In this document: one piece after another, positions 1-8,055 of the stretch
Layout: every line of letters starts with the position of its first letter
How positions within the stretch are numbered: the first letter of the stretch is position 1
Made by a program: the position numbers and the translations under genes
Notes under the pieces: model-generated
Database searches by the model: none
What the model was told of the DNA's origin: nothing
Seen by the model: only the letters and a program-made list of their open reading frames with translations
Origin: CAZQEC01 sp964591565
GTDB lineage: Bacteria > Patescibacteriota > UBA1384 > CAJBMM01
Assembly (NCBI GenBank): GCA_964591565.1
Contig: CAZQEC010000018.1
Span: forward strand, 1-22,036
Reading direction: 5' to 3'
DNA: 22,036 nucleotides

Positions 1-128
1 GCGATAGCGCCCCCTACCCCTTAACAATCCCCACCCTGCCACGCTAAGAAAGAAATCAAAAATCCAAGATCCATAATAATCTGTAGCGCCGATTGATTTA
101 ATAGCTTAAATATGATTAAATTATTACA
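1..128. other. Upstream spacer of the M16 peptidase gene
   Basis: No gene is visible. A weak 7-bp periodic stretch lies at about 55-81 (units such as AATCAAA, AATCCAA, GATCCAT). The last 12 bases before the start codon read TAAATT-ATTACA, which fits TAnnnT-N6-ATG and may be a leaderless promoter. The extended -10 TGC seen at other genes is missing here, so this is a weak call. Confidence 0.3.
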
Positions 129-1388
129 ATGAATTACGAACTAAATCATTTATCAAACGGGGCGCGGTTTTTGCACATTCCACGGCCCGACGCTCCATCT
201 GTCACCGCCCTAGTGCTGTTTGGAGTTGGTTCGCGCTATGAAACATCAAAAACTAATGGGCTCTCGCACTTTTTGGAGCATATGTTTTTTAAGGGGACAA
301 AAAAGCGTCCCACCGCCCAGATGATATCCGAAACAATTGATGGTGTCGGTGGAGAAATGAACGCCTTCACCAGCAAAGAGTACACCGGCTATTACATTAA
401 AGTGGCGGCGCGCCACGGCGCCTTAGCGACCGAAGTTTTATCTGATATGCTTCACAATGCTTTATTTGATCAGGATGAGATTAACCGCGAGCGCGGCGTT
501 ATTATCCAAGAAATAGGGATGTACGAAGACCAGCCCATGGTGTACGCTGGCGAGCTGTTTGAGGAGCGGTTATTTGGTGCTACTGCGATGGGTCGGCAGG
601 TTATTGGTACTCGAGCCAATATTAAACAGTTTTCGCGGGCTGATTTTATTAAACACCGTGACACATTTTACACCGCCGAAAACATGGTAGTGGTGCTAGC
701 TGGAAACACTAAAACGGCTTTGCCTGAAATCCAAAATTATTTTGATCACTTTAGGAGCGGGTCTGTATCAAAAGCCAAGCACGATGTAGTCAAATCATCT
801 CAACGTTTTACCATGCACGTCAAAAAAACCGAGCAAACGCATTTATGGTTCGGTTTTCCGGGCGTATCCTTGCGCGACGAAAACCGCTTTGCTTTGCGAG
901 TATTAGGAGCGATTTTAGGTGGTGGCATGAGCTCGCGTTTGTTTATGTCGGTCAGGGAGCGTCGTGGTTTGGCGTATTATGTGCGTTGTTCAACCGAGTT
1001 TTACACCGACACAGGGTTTATTGCCGCGTCGGCCGGGGTAGGACCAGACAAATTTGAAGAGGCAAGCGCCACCATATTGGCTGAGTTTAAGAGAATTAAA
1101 GACGAGGCAGTGCCAGAGGGTGAATTATCAAAGGCCAAAGAGTATATTAAAGGTAAATTATTGCTCAATTTAGAGGGGTCAGACGATCTGGCTGAATTTT
1201 ATGGCTTGCAGTCAGTGTTACAGTCTGAGTTGCTAATGCCAGTGGATATTGGTCAAAGAATTGATGCGGTATCTTCTGCTGATGTTCAGCGTGTGGCACG
1301 GCAATATCTGATCAATGATAATCTCAAAGCGGCCATTATTTCTGCAAATGATTATAGCCCGTGGCTTAATAAAGAATTAAAAGTATAA
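129..1388 (+). CDS. M16 family zinc metallopeptidase (processing-peptidase type)
   Basis: A 419-residue protein of the insulinase/mitochondrial processing peptidase family, the usual length for the single-chain bacterial form (N-terminal catalytic M16 half plus C-terminal inactive half). The inverted zinc motif HxxEH is at His47-Phe-Leu-Glu50-His51. The distal zinc ligand is probably Glu128, 77 residues after His51, the family spacing. The C-terminal half keeps the GGGMSSRLF segment typical of the second domain. These enzymes cut peptides and unfolded polypeptides inside a closed chamber. No signal peptide is visible, so it is probably cytoplasmic. The next gene, ndk, begins 27 bp downstream on the same strand and may be co-transcribed. 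Substrate unknown. Confidence 0.93.
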   Translation: MNYELNHLSNGARFLHIPRPDAPSVTALVLFGVGSRYETSKTNGLSHFLEHMFFKGTKKRPTAQMISETIDGVGGEMNAFTSKEYTGYYIKVAARHGALATEVLSDMLHNALFDQDEINRERGVIIQEIGMYEDQPMVYAGELFEERLFGATAMGRQVIGTRANIKQFSRADFIKHRDTFYTAENMVVVLAGNTKTALPEIQNYFDHFRSGSVSKAKHDVVKSSQRFTMHVKKTEQTHLWFGFPGVSLRDENRFALRVLGAILGGGMSSRLFMSVRERRGLAYYVRCSTEFYTDTGFIAASAGVGPDKFEEASATILAEFKRIKDEAVPEGELSKAKEYIKGKLLLNLEGSDDLAEFYGLQSVLQSELLMPVDIGQRIDAVSSADVQRVARQYLINDNLKAAIISANDYSPWLNKELKV

Positions 1389-1415
1389 TCAAAAGAATAT
1401 AGATTGGAGTCGTAA

Positions 1416-2009
1416 ATGACACATCCAAAAGAAGAACGGACGCTGGTGTTAGTCAAACCAGATGCAGTGGCAAGGGGTTTAATTGGGGAGGTTTTGAGTC
1501 GCTTTGAAGCGCGCGGTCTAAAGGTGTTGGCGCTAAAAATGACACACCCCAGCCGTGAACACGCCGCCGGGCATTATTCTGGTTCAGAGGAGTGGTTGCG
1601 GGGCATAGGCGAAAAAAGTTTAATTTCGTATGCGGAGCACGGTTTTGATCCAGTTCAAGAAGTAGGTACGGCTGACCCTATCGAAATTGGGAAGATCATT
1701 GAACAACTTAATGTTGATTACCTATCTCAGGGTCCTGTTGTGGCCATGGTGCTCCAAGGTATGCATGCTGTAACAACTGTGAGAAAAATTACTGGTCATA
1801 CATTTCCGGTACTCGCTGACCCAGGTACAATTCGCGGCGATTTGTCCATAGACGCCGCCACTGCCGCTAATCGGGATCGCAGAACCGTGCGCAACGTGGT
1901 GCATGCTTCAGGTAATGTTGAAGAAGCCGAGGCGGAAATTAAACATTGGTTCAAATCAGATGAATTAGTATCGTATAAGAGAGCTGACGAAGATACGATG
2001 TTTAGCTAA
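1416..2009 (+). CDS. ndk: Nucleoside diphosphate kinase, long variant with inserts
   Basis: Transfers the gamma phosphate of ATP to NDPs through a phosphohistidine intermediate. Seen: the N-terminal TLVLVKPDAVARGLIGE segment, SQGPVVAMVL near residues 104-113, DPGTIRGD at 136-142, and the catalytic histidine His163 in RNVVHASG. At 197 residues it is much longer than the usual 135-150. The extra length lies in an insert at about 55-100, after the HYSG segment, and a shorter one at about 145-157, just before the catalytic His. The active-site motifs are intact, so activity is expected. Similar insert-bearing kinases are, to my knowledge, common in Patescibacteria. A GGAG Shine-Dalgarno at 1406-1409 supports the start. 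Confidence 0.95.
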   Translation: MTHPKEERTLVLVKPDAVARGLIGEVLSRFEARGLKVLALKMTHPSREHAAGHYSGSEEWLRGIGEKSLISYAEHGFDPVQEVGTADPIEIGKIIEQLNVDYLSQGPVVAMVLQGMHAVTTVRKITGHTFPVLADPGTIRGDLSIDAATAANRDRRTVRNVVHASGNVEEAEAEIKHWFKSDELVSYKRADEDTMFS

Positions 2010-2031
2010 AATTATTTGGTGAGATATTTTT

Positions 2032-2298
2032 TTAGGTAAAAGCATCTGTTCGATCGCGTGTTTCAATGTTTAGAACTAATTTCCACAAGGACAATGAGCG
2101 CTTACTCCATTGTCCGGTCGGAATTTGCGACGCTGTTGCGATTATATCTTGCTTGGCGTAGGTACCGAACAACCAATCACACGCCTCTTTAGTGCCATAG
2201 TTTAATATCTGACCGATGATCAGTTTTTTGTGCTGTTTTATATCAAGTTTACTAAAATCGTATGACCAAAAAAATGGTCGTAAATATTCTGGTAACAT
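2032..2298 (-). CDS. DUF6922-like small protein
   Basis: An 88-residue protein whose start (LPEYLRPFFWSYDFSKLDIKQ) and centre (IIGQILNYGTKEACDWLF) fit the small DUF6922 family as I remember it. Those proteins often sit beside AbiEii-type nucleotidyltransferases, where an antitoxin-like role has been suggested. No such partner is present here: the gene runs into the 3' side of the convergent ndk, 22 bp away. The start is supported by TGC-TATACT-AAACAC-ATG at 2296-2313, one of the leaderless promoters of this window. Function unknown; it could be an orphaned antitoxin or an unrelated small regulator. Confidence 0.6.
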   Translation of the reverse strand: MLPEYLRPFFWSYDFSKLDIKQHKKLIIGQILNYGTKEACDWLFGTYAKQDIIATASQIPTGQWSKRSLSLWKLVLNIETRDRTDAFT

Positions 2299-2304
2299 GT
2301 GTTT

Positions 2305-2313
2305 AGTATAGCA
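2305..2313 (-). promoter_or_regulatory. Extended -10 promoter, leaderless, for the DUF6922 gene
   Basis: Reading the minus strand, TGC is followed by TATACT, six bases and the ATG at 2298. With the usual -10 geometry transcription would begin at the A of ATG. No convincing -35 is present. Confidence 0.55.
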
Positions 2314-2347
2314 GATTGGGGATGGAATACATACATCTGATCAATAC

Positions 2348-2376
2348 AAAAATACCACCTAACTGGTGGTATTTTT
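2348..2376. terminator. Symmetrical terminator hairpin
   Basis: A perfect 12-bp inverted repeat, AAAAATACCACC / GGTGGTATTTTT, with a 5-nt loop. The A/T ends give a U-tract on either strand, so it could work as a bidirectional rho-independent terminator. It lies upstream of the DUF6922 start, so on the minus strand it could insulate that gene from transcription coming from the zinc-ribbon ORF region. Confidence 0.7.
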
Positions 2377-2423
2377 GTTTGTAACTCATCTCCACAATTC
2401 ATACTAGTAATGAGCTTGCTAAT

Positions 2424-2505
2424 AATCACCATAGTTCTGTCGGTCCGGTAGTAGCGACTACAAAATAAATTTCGTACCCACTTGACCGACAGAACTATGA
2501 TGATT
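2424..2505. repeat. 82-bp inverted-repeat element (22-bp arms)
   Basis: The arms 2424-2445 and 2484-2505 are reverse complements over 22 bp with one mismatch, separated by 38 nt. No ORF and no U-tract are associated, so it is not an obvious terminator. It could be a miniature inverted-repeat element, a paired transposon end, or the stem of an RNA. Origin not determined. Confidence 0.6.
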
Positions 2506-2507
2506 TG

Positions 2508-2549
2508 AAAAAAGTGCGGTTCGGGAGCGAGTGAAACGCCCCCGAACCG
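2508..2549 (-). terminator. Rho-independent terminator, minus strand
   Basis: The minus strand folds as CGGTTCGGG / CCCGAACCG (2541-2549 with 2517-2525). The stem is extended inside by GCG/CGC around a 7-nt loop and followed closely by six T (2508-2513). It lies just after the small ORF at 2573-2689 and supports that ORF being a transcribed unit. Confidence 0.7.
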
Positions 2550-2572
2550 ATCAGATACGACCCTTAAGCCGC

Positions 2573-2689
2573 TTAAGGGGGTTTTGCCCAACTCCGCAAC
2601 TTCCCCTGGTGGTGAGGACGGCAGGCGCGGCATTCGGTGCTCCGAACGCGCGGGTAGGGCGTAGAAGCCTGTTTGCACTTGGAGCACAT
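2573..2689 (-). CDS. Possible 38-residue zinc-ribbon-like microprotein
   Basis: A short minus-strand ORF with two CxxC knuckles, Cys2-Cys5 and Cys20-Cys23, spaced as in a small zinc ribbon, and a basic C-terminal tail. GATAAT sits 4 bases upstream of the ATG, so a leaderless start is possible; no Shine-Dalgarno is seen. Its TAA stop lies inside a CCCTTAAG/CTTAAGGG hairpin, and a good terminator follows at 2508-2549. The stretch is visibly richer in G+C than its surroundings. It may instead be part of a structured RNA. No homologue recognised. Confidence 0.4.
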   Translation of the reverse strand: MCSKCKQASTPYPRVRSTECRACRPHHQGKLRSWAKPP

Positions 2690-2743
2690 GAAAATTATCG
2701 GAATTGTCAGGGCGGTGTTTTATTCGCCAAGGGGACGAAAAAT

Positions 2744-2752
2744 TGCTAGCAT
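2744..2752 (+). promoter_or_regulatory. Extended -10 promoter, leaderless, for the WecA-like gene
   Basis: TGC-TAGCAT-AAAGGT-ATG: the -10 is followed by exactly six bases and the start codon at 2759, predicting transcription from the A of ATG. No clear -35 upstream. Confidence 0.55.
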
Positions 2753-2758
2753 AAAGGT

Positions 2759-3874
2759 ATGCAAAACTCGGTTGGAATCATTGTCGCAGGGATTATCAGC
2801 GCATTTTTGACAGGTGTCGTGCTTGTATTTGCCAAAAAACGCGGGGCGGTGCCGCCGGTGCGACAGCGGGATACGCACCAGACGCCATTGCCGCGCGTTG
2901 GTGGCTTGGCCATTTTTGACGCCTTCTTAATCACGGTCTTAATCTTTCGCTTCATTAATCCAGCTTCGGTAGCAGGTTTTGGTTTTCCGTTCTCCATTCT
3001 CGGTTTTTCGATTGACAAGCGCTTGTTGGCTTTGCTGGTGGGTGGGCTCATTTTGGTGCTAATGATGCTGTACGACGACCTGAAAGGGCTCAAAGCGTAT
3101 CAAAAACTGCTTGTGCAAGTCGCAGTGGCTTTGATTGTGATTGTTGGTGGAATAGGCATCTCGTATCTAAATAACCCGTTTGGTGGCCCAGAATGGCGGC
3201 TGGATGGTTGGCAGATACCAATGGTGCTAGGTTCGGCGGTTTATCACTTCGTCGTTTTAGCTGATATACTCGTGGTAATTTGGCTGGTAATGTTAATGAA
3301 CGTGCTCAATTTTAGCGATGGCATTGATGGGTTAGCTGGGTCAATTGGGGTAATTGCCCTCGGTGTTTTGGCGATTCTTTCTTCGCGTGCGCCAGTTTTA
3401 CAGGAAACGACCGCTTTAGTGGCTAGTATTGGGCTCGGCTCCGTACTGGGCTTTTTGCTGTGGAACTTGCCACCAGCCCGTATATTTATGGGCGATAGCG
3501 GCTCAATGTTTGTAGGATTTTTAATTGGTGTTTTGGCGATTATTGCTGGAGCCAAGCTGGCCACAACGCTGGTAGTATTAGCCATCCCCATTTTAGATGC
3601 CTTGTTCGTTATCTGCGCTCGCATCATCAAGCGTCAAAATCCATTCACGACCGCGGATCAAAGCCATTTGCACCATAAATTTCTACAAGTTGGCCTTTCG
3701 TCACGGCAAACTTTAGCTACATTAGTGAGCTTTTCACTACTTTTTGGCTTGGCGGCACTGCAAAATGACGGATTGGCTAAAGCGCAATCCTTTATTATTG
3801 CTATAATTGTAGTGGCAATTGTAATGATTCTAATGCAGATAATAATCAAATCTAAAATGCGAAAGACAATATGA
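2759..3874 (+). CDS. WecA/TagO-type undecaprenyl-phosphate sugar-1-phosphate transferase
   Basis: An integral membrane enzyme of the GT4/MraY superfamily, which loads a sugar 1-phosphate (HexNAc-1-P in characterised members) onto undecaprenyl phosphate to start a lipid-linked glycan. Seen in 371 residues: about ten hydrophobic segments; PLPRVGG at 43-49 (the WecA/TagO form rather than MraY's PTMGG); the Asp pair Asp106-Asp107; NVLNFSDGIDGL at 181-192; FMGDSGS at 243-249; and HLHH at 303-306. All known catalytic motifs are present. The TGA stop overlaps the ATG of the next gene by 4 bp, so the pair is translationally coupled. The GT4 and PIG-L genes further along would fit the same glycan theme, but a shared pathway is inference. 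Confidence 0.9.
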   Translation: MQNSVGIIVAGIISAFLTGVVLVFAKKRGAVPPVRQRDTHQTPLPRVGGLAIFDAFLITVLIFRFINPASVAGFGFPFSILGFSIDKRLLALLVGGLILVLMMLYDDLKGLKAYQKLLVQVAVALIVIVGGIGISYLNNPFGGPEWRLDGWQIPMVLGSAVYHFVVLADILVVIWLVMLMNVLNFSDGIDGLAGSIGVIALGVLAILSSRAPVLQETTALVASIGLGSVLGFLLWNLPPARIFMGDSGSMFVGFLIGVLAIIAGAKLATTLVVLAIPILDALFVICARIIKRQNPFTTADQSHLHHKFLQVGLSSRQTLATLVSFSLLFGLAALQNDGLAKAQSFIIAIIVVAIVMILMQIIIKSKMRKTI

Positions 3875-4356
3875 AAACCGAAGACGAAGTCCATTTTCGG
3901 GGGCAACAAGCGGGCGAGCGAGTTAAACTGGCTCTGCGCCAGCATCCTTTTACCTTAATCGAACACGCCTTTAAAGTCATTTTACTTGTCTTAATCGCGG
4001 TCGCGCTTTATCGCTATTTAGGCGGAGTGAAATATGTCGGTTGGGTGACATTCATTTTGATAATGGCGGCAGTATTGGTAGGAGTTCGTTCGTGGTACGG
4101 CTGGTGGAACACGATGATGTTGCTGACAAACACTCGGGTTTTATTTGTGGAGCAAAAAGGGTTCACCAGTCGCAAAATGAGCGAGGCGATGCTGACGAAC
4201 ATTCAATTTGTGACCAATGAGGTGAAGGGTTTGGCACACACGATGTTTAATTTTGGCGACGTTAAAATTCAAACCGCTGGCTCAGTGGAAACGCTCCTAT
4301 TGAGAGAGATTGTAGATCCGTATGAGGTACAACAAGAGATAATGAAGCTGAGATAG
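3871..4356 (+). CDS. bPH-domain membrane protein
   Basis: A 161-residue protein with two hydrophobic segments (about 33-50 and 54-73), followed by a C-terminal half with the pattern of the bacterial pleckstrin-homology-like (YdbS/bPH2) domain: LTNTRVLFVEQKGFTSR, then a strand with an FGDV turn and a final helix, DPYEVQQEIMKL. Such proteins are membrane-anchored and of mostly unknown role. The ATGA overlap with the upstream WecA-like gene suggests coupled expression, and possibly an accessory role at the membrane, but no direct evidence supports this. Confidence 0.75.
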   Translation: MKTEDEVHFRGQQAGERVKLALRQHPFTLIEHAFKVILLVLIAVALYRYLGGVKYVGWVTFILIMAAVLVGVRSWYGWWNTMMLLTNTRVLFVEQKGFTSRKMSEAMLTNIQFVTNEVKGLAHTMFNFGDVKIQTAGSVETLLLREIVDPYEVQQEIMKLR

Positions 4357-4472
4357 GAAACAATTAACAATTAACAATTAACAAATTAACAGTTAACAGT
4401 TAACAATGAATTATCAATTGCCCAATTTTCAATCTTAACTACGAACTACCAACTACTCACTACGAACTAATG
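4357..4472. repeat. Heptad tandem repeat between convergent genes
   Basis: From 4359 the sequence can be cut every 7 bases: AACAATT three times, one 8-base slip, AACAGTT twice, then gradually drifting units (AACAATG, AATTATC ... AACTACG, AACTACC, AACTACT, CACTACG) to the dnaE stop. The period is kept while the unit changes, which suggests old slippage expansion. It lies between the convergent PH-domain gene and dnaE. No terminator hairpin seen. Confidence 0.85.
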
Positions 4473-7400
4473 TTACTCCAAAGTGCAATTAGTCGGTCCG
4501 AGTAGGGTAGTTAATTTGTGCAACACCGGCGGGGAAGGCATAATGGATTGCTCAATTTTCATCTCCTTCCAACCATCATTTTGAGGAATCTCGAGCAAAA
4601 TTTTAGTCTCACCCGCATTTTCGGCAATAATCTTTTTCAATTCGATCAAGGTATTTTGGTCAGCGCTTCTAGGCAGGCGCAGTAGCAGTTGCGGTTGGGT
4701 TGGTGTTTCGGATTTGATGGTTTGATGATTCGATCTTAATCGCCCGTTCACTTTTGGCTTCAGCGGCGGCAGGGTAATATCATCAATCGTTTTTAAGTCA
4801 GTAATATCCCACACCGCGTCGGCCAATATTTTAATCGCTCCATCTTTATCATTAACTACGCCATCAACGATCACCACGCGATCAGTCCTCCAAGTTTGCG
4901 CAGAATCGGCCATCAGATTGGGAAAAACAACCACTTCCAGCGTGCCAGTTGCGTCATCTATTTTGACAAAACACATTGCCGCATTTGATTTGGTGATAAT
5001 GTTTTTGGCTTGAGTAATTATGCCAAGCACGCGCACCGTTTTGCCAATTTCTTGATCTGTAATTGATCCAATAGGCGTTGATACGGTACCAACCTCTCGG
5101 CGAAAATTGCCAAGCGGATGTTCCGAAAGATAAATGCCTAAAATAGCTTTTTCCCACAACATCTTTTGTTCTTTAGTGATGGCAGGGCTTGGTGCCAGTT
5201 GGAGCTCGTCTAAATTACTAGATTCACTTTCGCCGAAAAGTCCAATTTGAGCCGAATTAGCCGTCTTTAGTCCATTAGCAAAGCGCAAAATCGTTTCGAT
5301 GTTCATCATTAGTTGACCGCGCTCCGCAAAACCGTCAAACGCGCCAGCTTGTATTAGACTTTCGATCGTCTTGCGATTAATGATCTTTTGGTCGTGGCGC
5401 TTTAAAAAATCAACCAGGTTTTGGTAGAGTCCGTTGGTTTTGCGTTCTCGCACAATTATTTCAGCCGCGCCGTGTCCGACGTTCTTAATCGCACCCAAGC
5501 CGAAACGAATTGGCTCCTTAAGTTGACTATCATTTGGCACCACGCCAAAATCGGCGAACGATTCGTTCACATCTGGCGGCAAGACTGATATGCCCATTCG
5601 TTCACACTCTTGCAGGGCAAATGAAACTTTATCCAAATCCCGAGCCGTTTCAGAAGTCAGCCAGGCCGCCATAAACTGGCTGGAATAGTGTGTTTTTAAG
5701 TAAGCCGTTTGATAGGCAATAATGCCGTAAGAAGTAGCGTGCGCCTTATTAAATCCGTAGCGAGCGAACGGCTCAACGAAATCGAACAGTTTTTCCGCCA
5801 ACGCTTTGCCAATGCCACTCTCGATGCCTTTTTCAACCCATTTGATGCGCTGTTCTAACAGTAACTCTTTTAATTTTTTGCCGATCGCTTTACGCAACAG
5901 ATCAGCTTCGCCGTAAGAAAAACCGCATAAATCGCGGGCAATTTGAATAATTTGCTCTTGATAAACGGCGATACCGTACGTTTCTTGTAAAATTGGCTCG
6001 AGTTTGGGGTGTAGATACGTCACTTTTTTGGTGCCGTGTTTACCGGCGATGTAGTCTGGAATTAGTTCCATTGGTCCCGGGCGATACAGTGCCACCATTG
6101 CGATGATGTCGCCAATTTCGGTTGGCTTGAGTTCTTTTAGATAGCGTTTCATCCCATCTGATTCGAGCTGAAACACGCCCGATGATTCGCCTCTGGATAG
6201 CAGTTTATAAGTCGGGGCGTCGTCTAGTGGAATATCAATCGGATTAATCGAAATTTGCTTTGTCGCTCTAATTATTTCGAGCGTTTTTTCAATGATGGTT
6301 AAATTGGCCAGACCCAAAAAATCCATCTTAACCAGACCGATTGCTTCGAGGTCATACATTGAATACTGTGTGACCAGTGCGGTATCGTCTTTAACGTGTT
6401 GGATAGGCACGTATTCGGTTAACGGCTTGTCGGCAATTACCACACCGGCGGCGTGGACCGAAGCGTGGCGCGCTACCCCTTCCAGATGTTTAGCTAAATC
6501 AATTAGTCGCTTCACGGGGGCTTCGTTGTTGTACCGAGCTTGCATTTCGGGCACGAGTTGCATACTTTCATCGAGTGTTTTACCTAACGGAATTAACTTC
6601 GAAATTTCATCTACTTCGCTATAAGCCATGCCGAGCACTCGACCAACGTCGCGAATGCTGTTTTTGGCGGCAATGGTACCGAAGGTAATAATTTGGGCGA
6701 CTTTATCTGCTCCATACTTTTGCGTTACATACTCGATCAATTCACCTCGACGCACGTCGGCGATGTCTAAATCAACATCTGGCCAGCTAATGCGTTCCGG
6801 GTTCAAAAAACGTTCAAAGATTAGATTATAGGGTAGTGGGTCAATATCGGTAATATCGACCAAATACGCCACTAATGAACCGGCGGCCGAGCCGCGGGTG
6901 ACCGTGAAAATACCGCGACGCTTTGCTTCTTTGCAATAATCCGCCACCATGAGCATATAGCTGGAAAAGCCGGTTTTGTCGATAATGGATAGCTCGTAGT
7001 TCATACGTTCAACGTAAGTCTGGTCAATTTCGCTTGGCGGAGTCGTTTTTGGGGTATCATTTTTCGCGATTCTACGCCACAATCCATCAATACATAGACC
7101 CTCGAGGTACTTAAGTGGAGTGAGCTTGTTTGGCACCGGAAAAGCCGGGAAAATGTAGCGTTCCATCTCCATTTCAAATTGGCACATTTTTGCCACAAGG
7201 CCAGTGTTGGTAATGGCCTCGGGGGTATGTTCAAAATATGATGACATCTGGTCACTTGAGGTCATTGAAATATCTGTAAATACATCTTTCTCTTTCATCG
7301 TCATCCGATCTTTGTCCGACATCAATTTACCAGTTTGAATACATAATAAAGCGTCTTGAGCCTCGGCGTCTTTGTACTCCAAATAGTGCACGTCGTTCGT

Positions 7401-8012
7401 GGCGACTAGCGGCAAGTGATGTTTTTTAGCTAAGTTAATTAAATGCTGATTGCTTAAACCTTGCGCCGCAAGCTCGGGGTGGTGTTGCAGTTCGACAAAC
7501 AATTTATCCGCCCCAAAAATATCGCGATATTCTAGCAGGGCTTTTTCAGCCAACTCTGGGTCGTTATTACCAGCCGGTTTAGATATTTCGCTTTGTAGGC
7601 AGGCGGTCAGGCAAATTAAGCCCTCGCTGTGCTGGCGTAAAAAGTTTTTATCAACGCGTGGTTTATAATAATATCCGTCTAAATGGGCGGCGCTAACCAA
7701 TTTAAGTAGGTTTAAGTATCCAGTCTTGTTTTGGCATAAAACCACCAAATGAAACGGGGTTTTATCGATTCCGGCCACTTTGTCGGTCATGCCACGAGGG
7801 GAAACGTACAATTCACAGCCAATGATTGGTTTAATACCCAAGGATTTGGCTTTTTTGCTAAACTCAACCGCGCCGTACAGTACGCCGTGATCGGTTAAGG
7901 CGAGTGCGTTCATTTTGAGATCCGAGGCGCGTTTCAACAGTTTAGGCACCGTGCCTAAACCATCTAATAAGCTATAATGACTATGGACGTGAAGATGAGT
8001 AAAATCAGACAT
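4473..8012 (-). CDS. dnaE: DNA polymerase III alpha subunit (DnaE) with intact PHP site
   Basis: The 1179-residue replicative polymerase. Start placed at 8012 because the N-terminus there (MSDFTHLHVHSHYSLLDG) is the canonical PHP start, preceded by GGAA; the reading frame stays open upstream into the divergent gene but that part is not DnaE-like. Order: PHP domain (1-about 280); palm with the Asp pair in WPDVDLD and the third Asp in VKMDFLGL; finger/thumb with PGPMELIPDYI; helix-hairpin-helix and an OB-fold near the C-terminus. All nine PHP metal ligands known from proofreading DnaE1 enzymes are present: His8, His10, Asp17, His42, Glu67, His88, Cys138, Asp207, His209. A PHP-based 3'-5' exonuclease is therefore likely (inference). 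Divergent from the methyltransferase gene with 43 bp between starts. Confidence 0.97.
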   Translation of the reverse strand: MSDFTHLHVHSHYSLLDGLGTVPKLLKRASDLKMNALALTDHGVLYGAVEFSKKAKSLGIKPIIGCELYVSPRGMTDKVAGIDKTPFHLVVLCQNKTGYLNLLKLVSAAHLDGYYYKPRVDKNFLRQHSEGLICLTACLQSEISKPAGNNDPELAEKALLEYRDIFGADKLFVELQHHPELAAQGLSNQHLINLAKKHHLPLVATNDVHYLEYKDAEAQDALLCIQTGKLMSDKDRMTMKEKDVFTDISMTSSDQMSSYFEHTPEAITNTGLVAKMCQFEMEMERYIFPAFPVPNKLTPLKYLEGLCIDGLWRRIAKNDTPKTTPPSEIDQTYVERMNYELSIIDKTGFSSYMLMVADYCKEAKRRGIFTVTRGSAAGSLVAYLVDITDIDPLPYNLIFERFLNPERISWPDVDLDIADVRRGELIEYVTQKYGADKVAQIITFGTIAAKNSIRDVGRVLGMAYSEVDEISKLIPLGKTLDESMQLVPEMQARYNNEAPVKRLIDLAKHLEGVARHASVHAAGVVIADKPLTEYVPIQHVKDDTALVTQYSMYDLEAIGLVKMDFLGLANLTIIEKTLEIIRATKQISINPIDIPLDDAPTYKLLSRGESSGVFQLESDGMKRYLKELKPTEIGDIIAMVALYRPGPMELIPDYIAGKHGTKKVTYLHPKLEPILQETYGIAVYQEQIIQIARDLCGFSYGEADLLRKAIGKKLKELLLEQRIKWVEKGIESGIGKALAEKLFDFVEPFARYGFNKAHATSYGIIAYQTAYLKTHYSSQFMAAWLTSETARDLDKVSFALQECERMGISVLPPDVNESFADFGVVPNDSQLKEPIRFGLGAIKNVGHGAAEIIVRERKTNGLYQNLVDFLKRHDQKIINRKTIESLIQAGAFDGFAERGQLMMNIETILRFANGLKTANSAQIGLFGESESSNLDELQLAPSPAITKEQKMLWEKAILGIYLSEHPLGNFRREVGTVSTPIGSITDQEIGKTVRVLGIITQAKNIITKSNAAMCFVKIDDATGTLEVVVFPNLMADSAQTWRTDRVVIVDGVVNDKDGAIKILADAVWDITDLKTIDDITLPPLKPKVNGRLRSNHQTIKSETPTQPQLLLRLPRSADQNTLIELKKIIAENAGETKILLEIPQNDGWKEMKIEQSIMPSPPVLHKLTTLLGPTNCTLE

Positions 8013-8055
8013 ATTATTTCCAATTAATGCGAATATAGATAAGGTGGTATGACCT
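8013..8055. promoter_or_regulatory. Divergent promoter region, dnaE / methyltransferase
   Basis: Only 43 bp separate the two starts. The segment AATATAGAT at about 8031-8039 offers -10-like hexamers on both strands (TATATT minus, TATAGA plus), so the two promoters must overlap and could compete. Shine-Dalgarno sequences are GGAA before dnaE and AAGGTGG (8041-8047) before the methyltransferase. Confidence 0.4.

Noticed and set aside
2238..2687. A 149-residue minus-strand ORF.
   Set aside because: It runs through the terminators and the 22-bp inverted repeat, overlaps two better-supported genes, and looks non-protein-like.
4357..4472. CRISPR array.
   Set aside because: The repeat is 7 bp and contiguous, with no spacers; no cas genes in the window.
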